NCBI RefSeq assembly: GCF_000211475.1
Contig: NC_015474.1
Coordinates: 1,054,001-1,118,000, forward strand
Direction: 5' to 3'
Length of the DNA stretch: 64,000 nucleotides
Source of the DNA: Pyrococcus sp. NA2
GTDB lineage: Archaea > Methanobacteriota_B > Thermococci > Thermococcales > Thermococcaceae
A program made the translations under genes and the position numbers. Positions 63,467 to 64,000 of the stretch are shown here, in pieces. Numbering within the stretch: position 1 is the first letter of the stretch; each line of letters begins with the position of its first letter. The notes beneath the pieces were generated by a model. The model was not told the DNA's origin. It did not search any database and saw only the letters and a program-made list of their open reading frames with translations.

Positions 63467-64000
63467 ATGATAGGTGATCTCCTGAAGGTCAGGAAGTTAC
63501 TTGAGGAGGGGGAGATTGAGAGAGCAATAAGAGTTGCTGATGAAATTGAAGATGCTTATTGGAGATCATATGCTCTTAAGTGGATAGCCCAGGAGTTGGC
63601 TAAAGAAAATCCTGAAAAGGCTAGGGAAGTTGCAATGTCAATTCCAATAAGTTCCCTTAGAAGGGATGCCCTTCTCTACGTGGTTTATGAGCTGGCTGAA
63701 AGCGGTGAATTCAGGGAGGCGATACTTACAGCTAAGGCAATTAAGGATGCATACACCAAGAAGAAAGCCTTAAGGAAGATAAGCAATGAAGTAGCCGAAG
63801 TCTTGAAGAAGAGCAATGTTCTCGAGATAAGCCTTAGCGAGCTGGGGATAGATGAAGAGGACATACCCCTTCTTGAGCCTCTTCCCGAAGGCATTAGATA
63901 CGAAAAGGGTAAGTTAATCCTAACCAAGGACGTCTCCATAGTTAAAGGAGTTGAAATTGAGTCTAAAGACGTTGTTGAGGTGAGTGGGGCTAAAACTGGA
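63467..64000 (+). CDS. TPR-like helical-repeat protein (partial)
   Basis: The gene is cut by the right edge; 178 codons are visible. Read by hand from ATG 63467 ('MIGDLLKVRKLLEEGEIERA'), preceded by GGAGATATT. The first ~130 residues are short helical repeats ('ALKWIAQELAKENPEKAREVA', 'LYVVYELAESGEFREAILTAKAI'), like the protein at 57957. A beta-rich segment then begins ('GIRYEKGKLILTKDVSIVKG'), so a second domain of another kind follows. Divergent from gyaR. Function unknown. Confidence 0.75.
   Translation, partial: MIGDLLKVRKLLEEGEIERAIRVADEIEDAYWRSYALKWIAQELAKENPEKAREVAMSIPISSLRRDALLYVVYELAESGEFREAILTAKAIKDAYTKKKALRKISNEVAEVLKKSNVLEISLSELGIDEEDIPLLEPLPEGIRYEKGKLILTKDVSIVKGVEIESKDVVEVSGAKTG

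Overview
The window is a piece of a hyperthermophilic euryarchaeal chromosome, almost certainly Pyrococcus (Thermococcales). The grounds are gene content and order read from the sequence, with family assignment from memory: ADP-dependent glucokinase, the ADP-dependent serine kinase SerK, a TET-type M42 peptidase, the archaellum (fla) operon headed by an EarA-like regulator, archaeal prefoldin, L39e/L31e/aIF6, and the APEH-pcp-gyaR string. Genes are tightly packed. Shine-Dalgarno (SD) sequences are mostly of the GGTGAT/GGAGGTG type, many genes overlap by 1-20 bases, and tRNAs are preceded by TATA boxes. I cannot name the species from the sequence alone.

Layout. 1-10.6 kb: housekeeping genes (Rio2 kinase, M42 peptidase, MoaB, a metal-binding lipoprotein-like receptor under a DtxR-like operator, YchF) and the minus-strand translation cluster rpl39e-rpl31e-eif6-rpl18a-pfdA. 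10.8-15.6 kb: serK behind a hairpin leader, then an operon pfdB-DUF3194-DHH phosphoesterase-zinc protein-tRNA-binding protein-cupin. 15.6-18.6 kb: a decayed RHH/PIN toxin-antitoxin pair, a cluster of TTCGTTAAG inverted repeats, an MBL-fold enzyme, tRNA-Gly and tRNA-Arg, and 0.7 kb with no clear gene. 18.6-22 kb: SAH hydrolase, TrmO, HEAT-repeat and coiled-coil proteins.

22.1-35 kb: archaellum locus earA - methyltransferase - four flagellins - flaC - flaD - flaF - flaG - flaH - flaI - flaJ - a translationally coupled surface protein. Palindromic TACATA boxes lie upstream of the flagellins. 35-39.1 kb, opposite strand: a predicted TasA/AbpA-like filament operon made of a membrane wHTH regulator, two DUF1102 paralogues, a fused signal peptidase, a small Cys-rich secreted protein and a DUF5305 protein.

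39.2-53.9 kb: an accessory island lying between tRNA-Gln and tRNA-Leu. It holds small membrane proteins, a GC-rich structured RNA candidate, a wHTH + nucleotidyltransferase pair (AbiE-like), an EVE/PUA-domain pair, and an intact four-gene defence operon (DUF1156 DNA methylase, DUF499 ATPase, 147-aa protein, SNF2-like helicase with DUF3883). About 3 kb upstream is a relic in which the first ~65 codons of a second methylase are joined to the tail of a second helicase. This is what is left of a deleted paralogous cassette and is the most striking observation in the window.

54-64 kb: DUF234 ATPase with a perfect palindrome at its start, ADP-glucokinase, a candidate C/D-box sRNA, signal peptidase, DUF531 protein, helical-repeat protein, EamA transporter, acylaminoacyl peptidase, pyrrolidone-carboxylate peptidase, glyoxylate reductase, and a partial helical-repeat gene at the right edge. 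No CRISPR array, rRNA or intact insertion sequence was seen.
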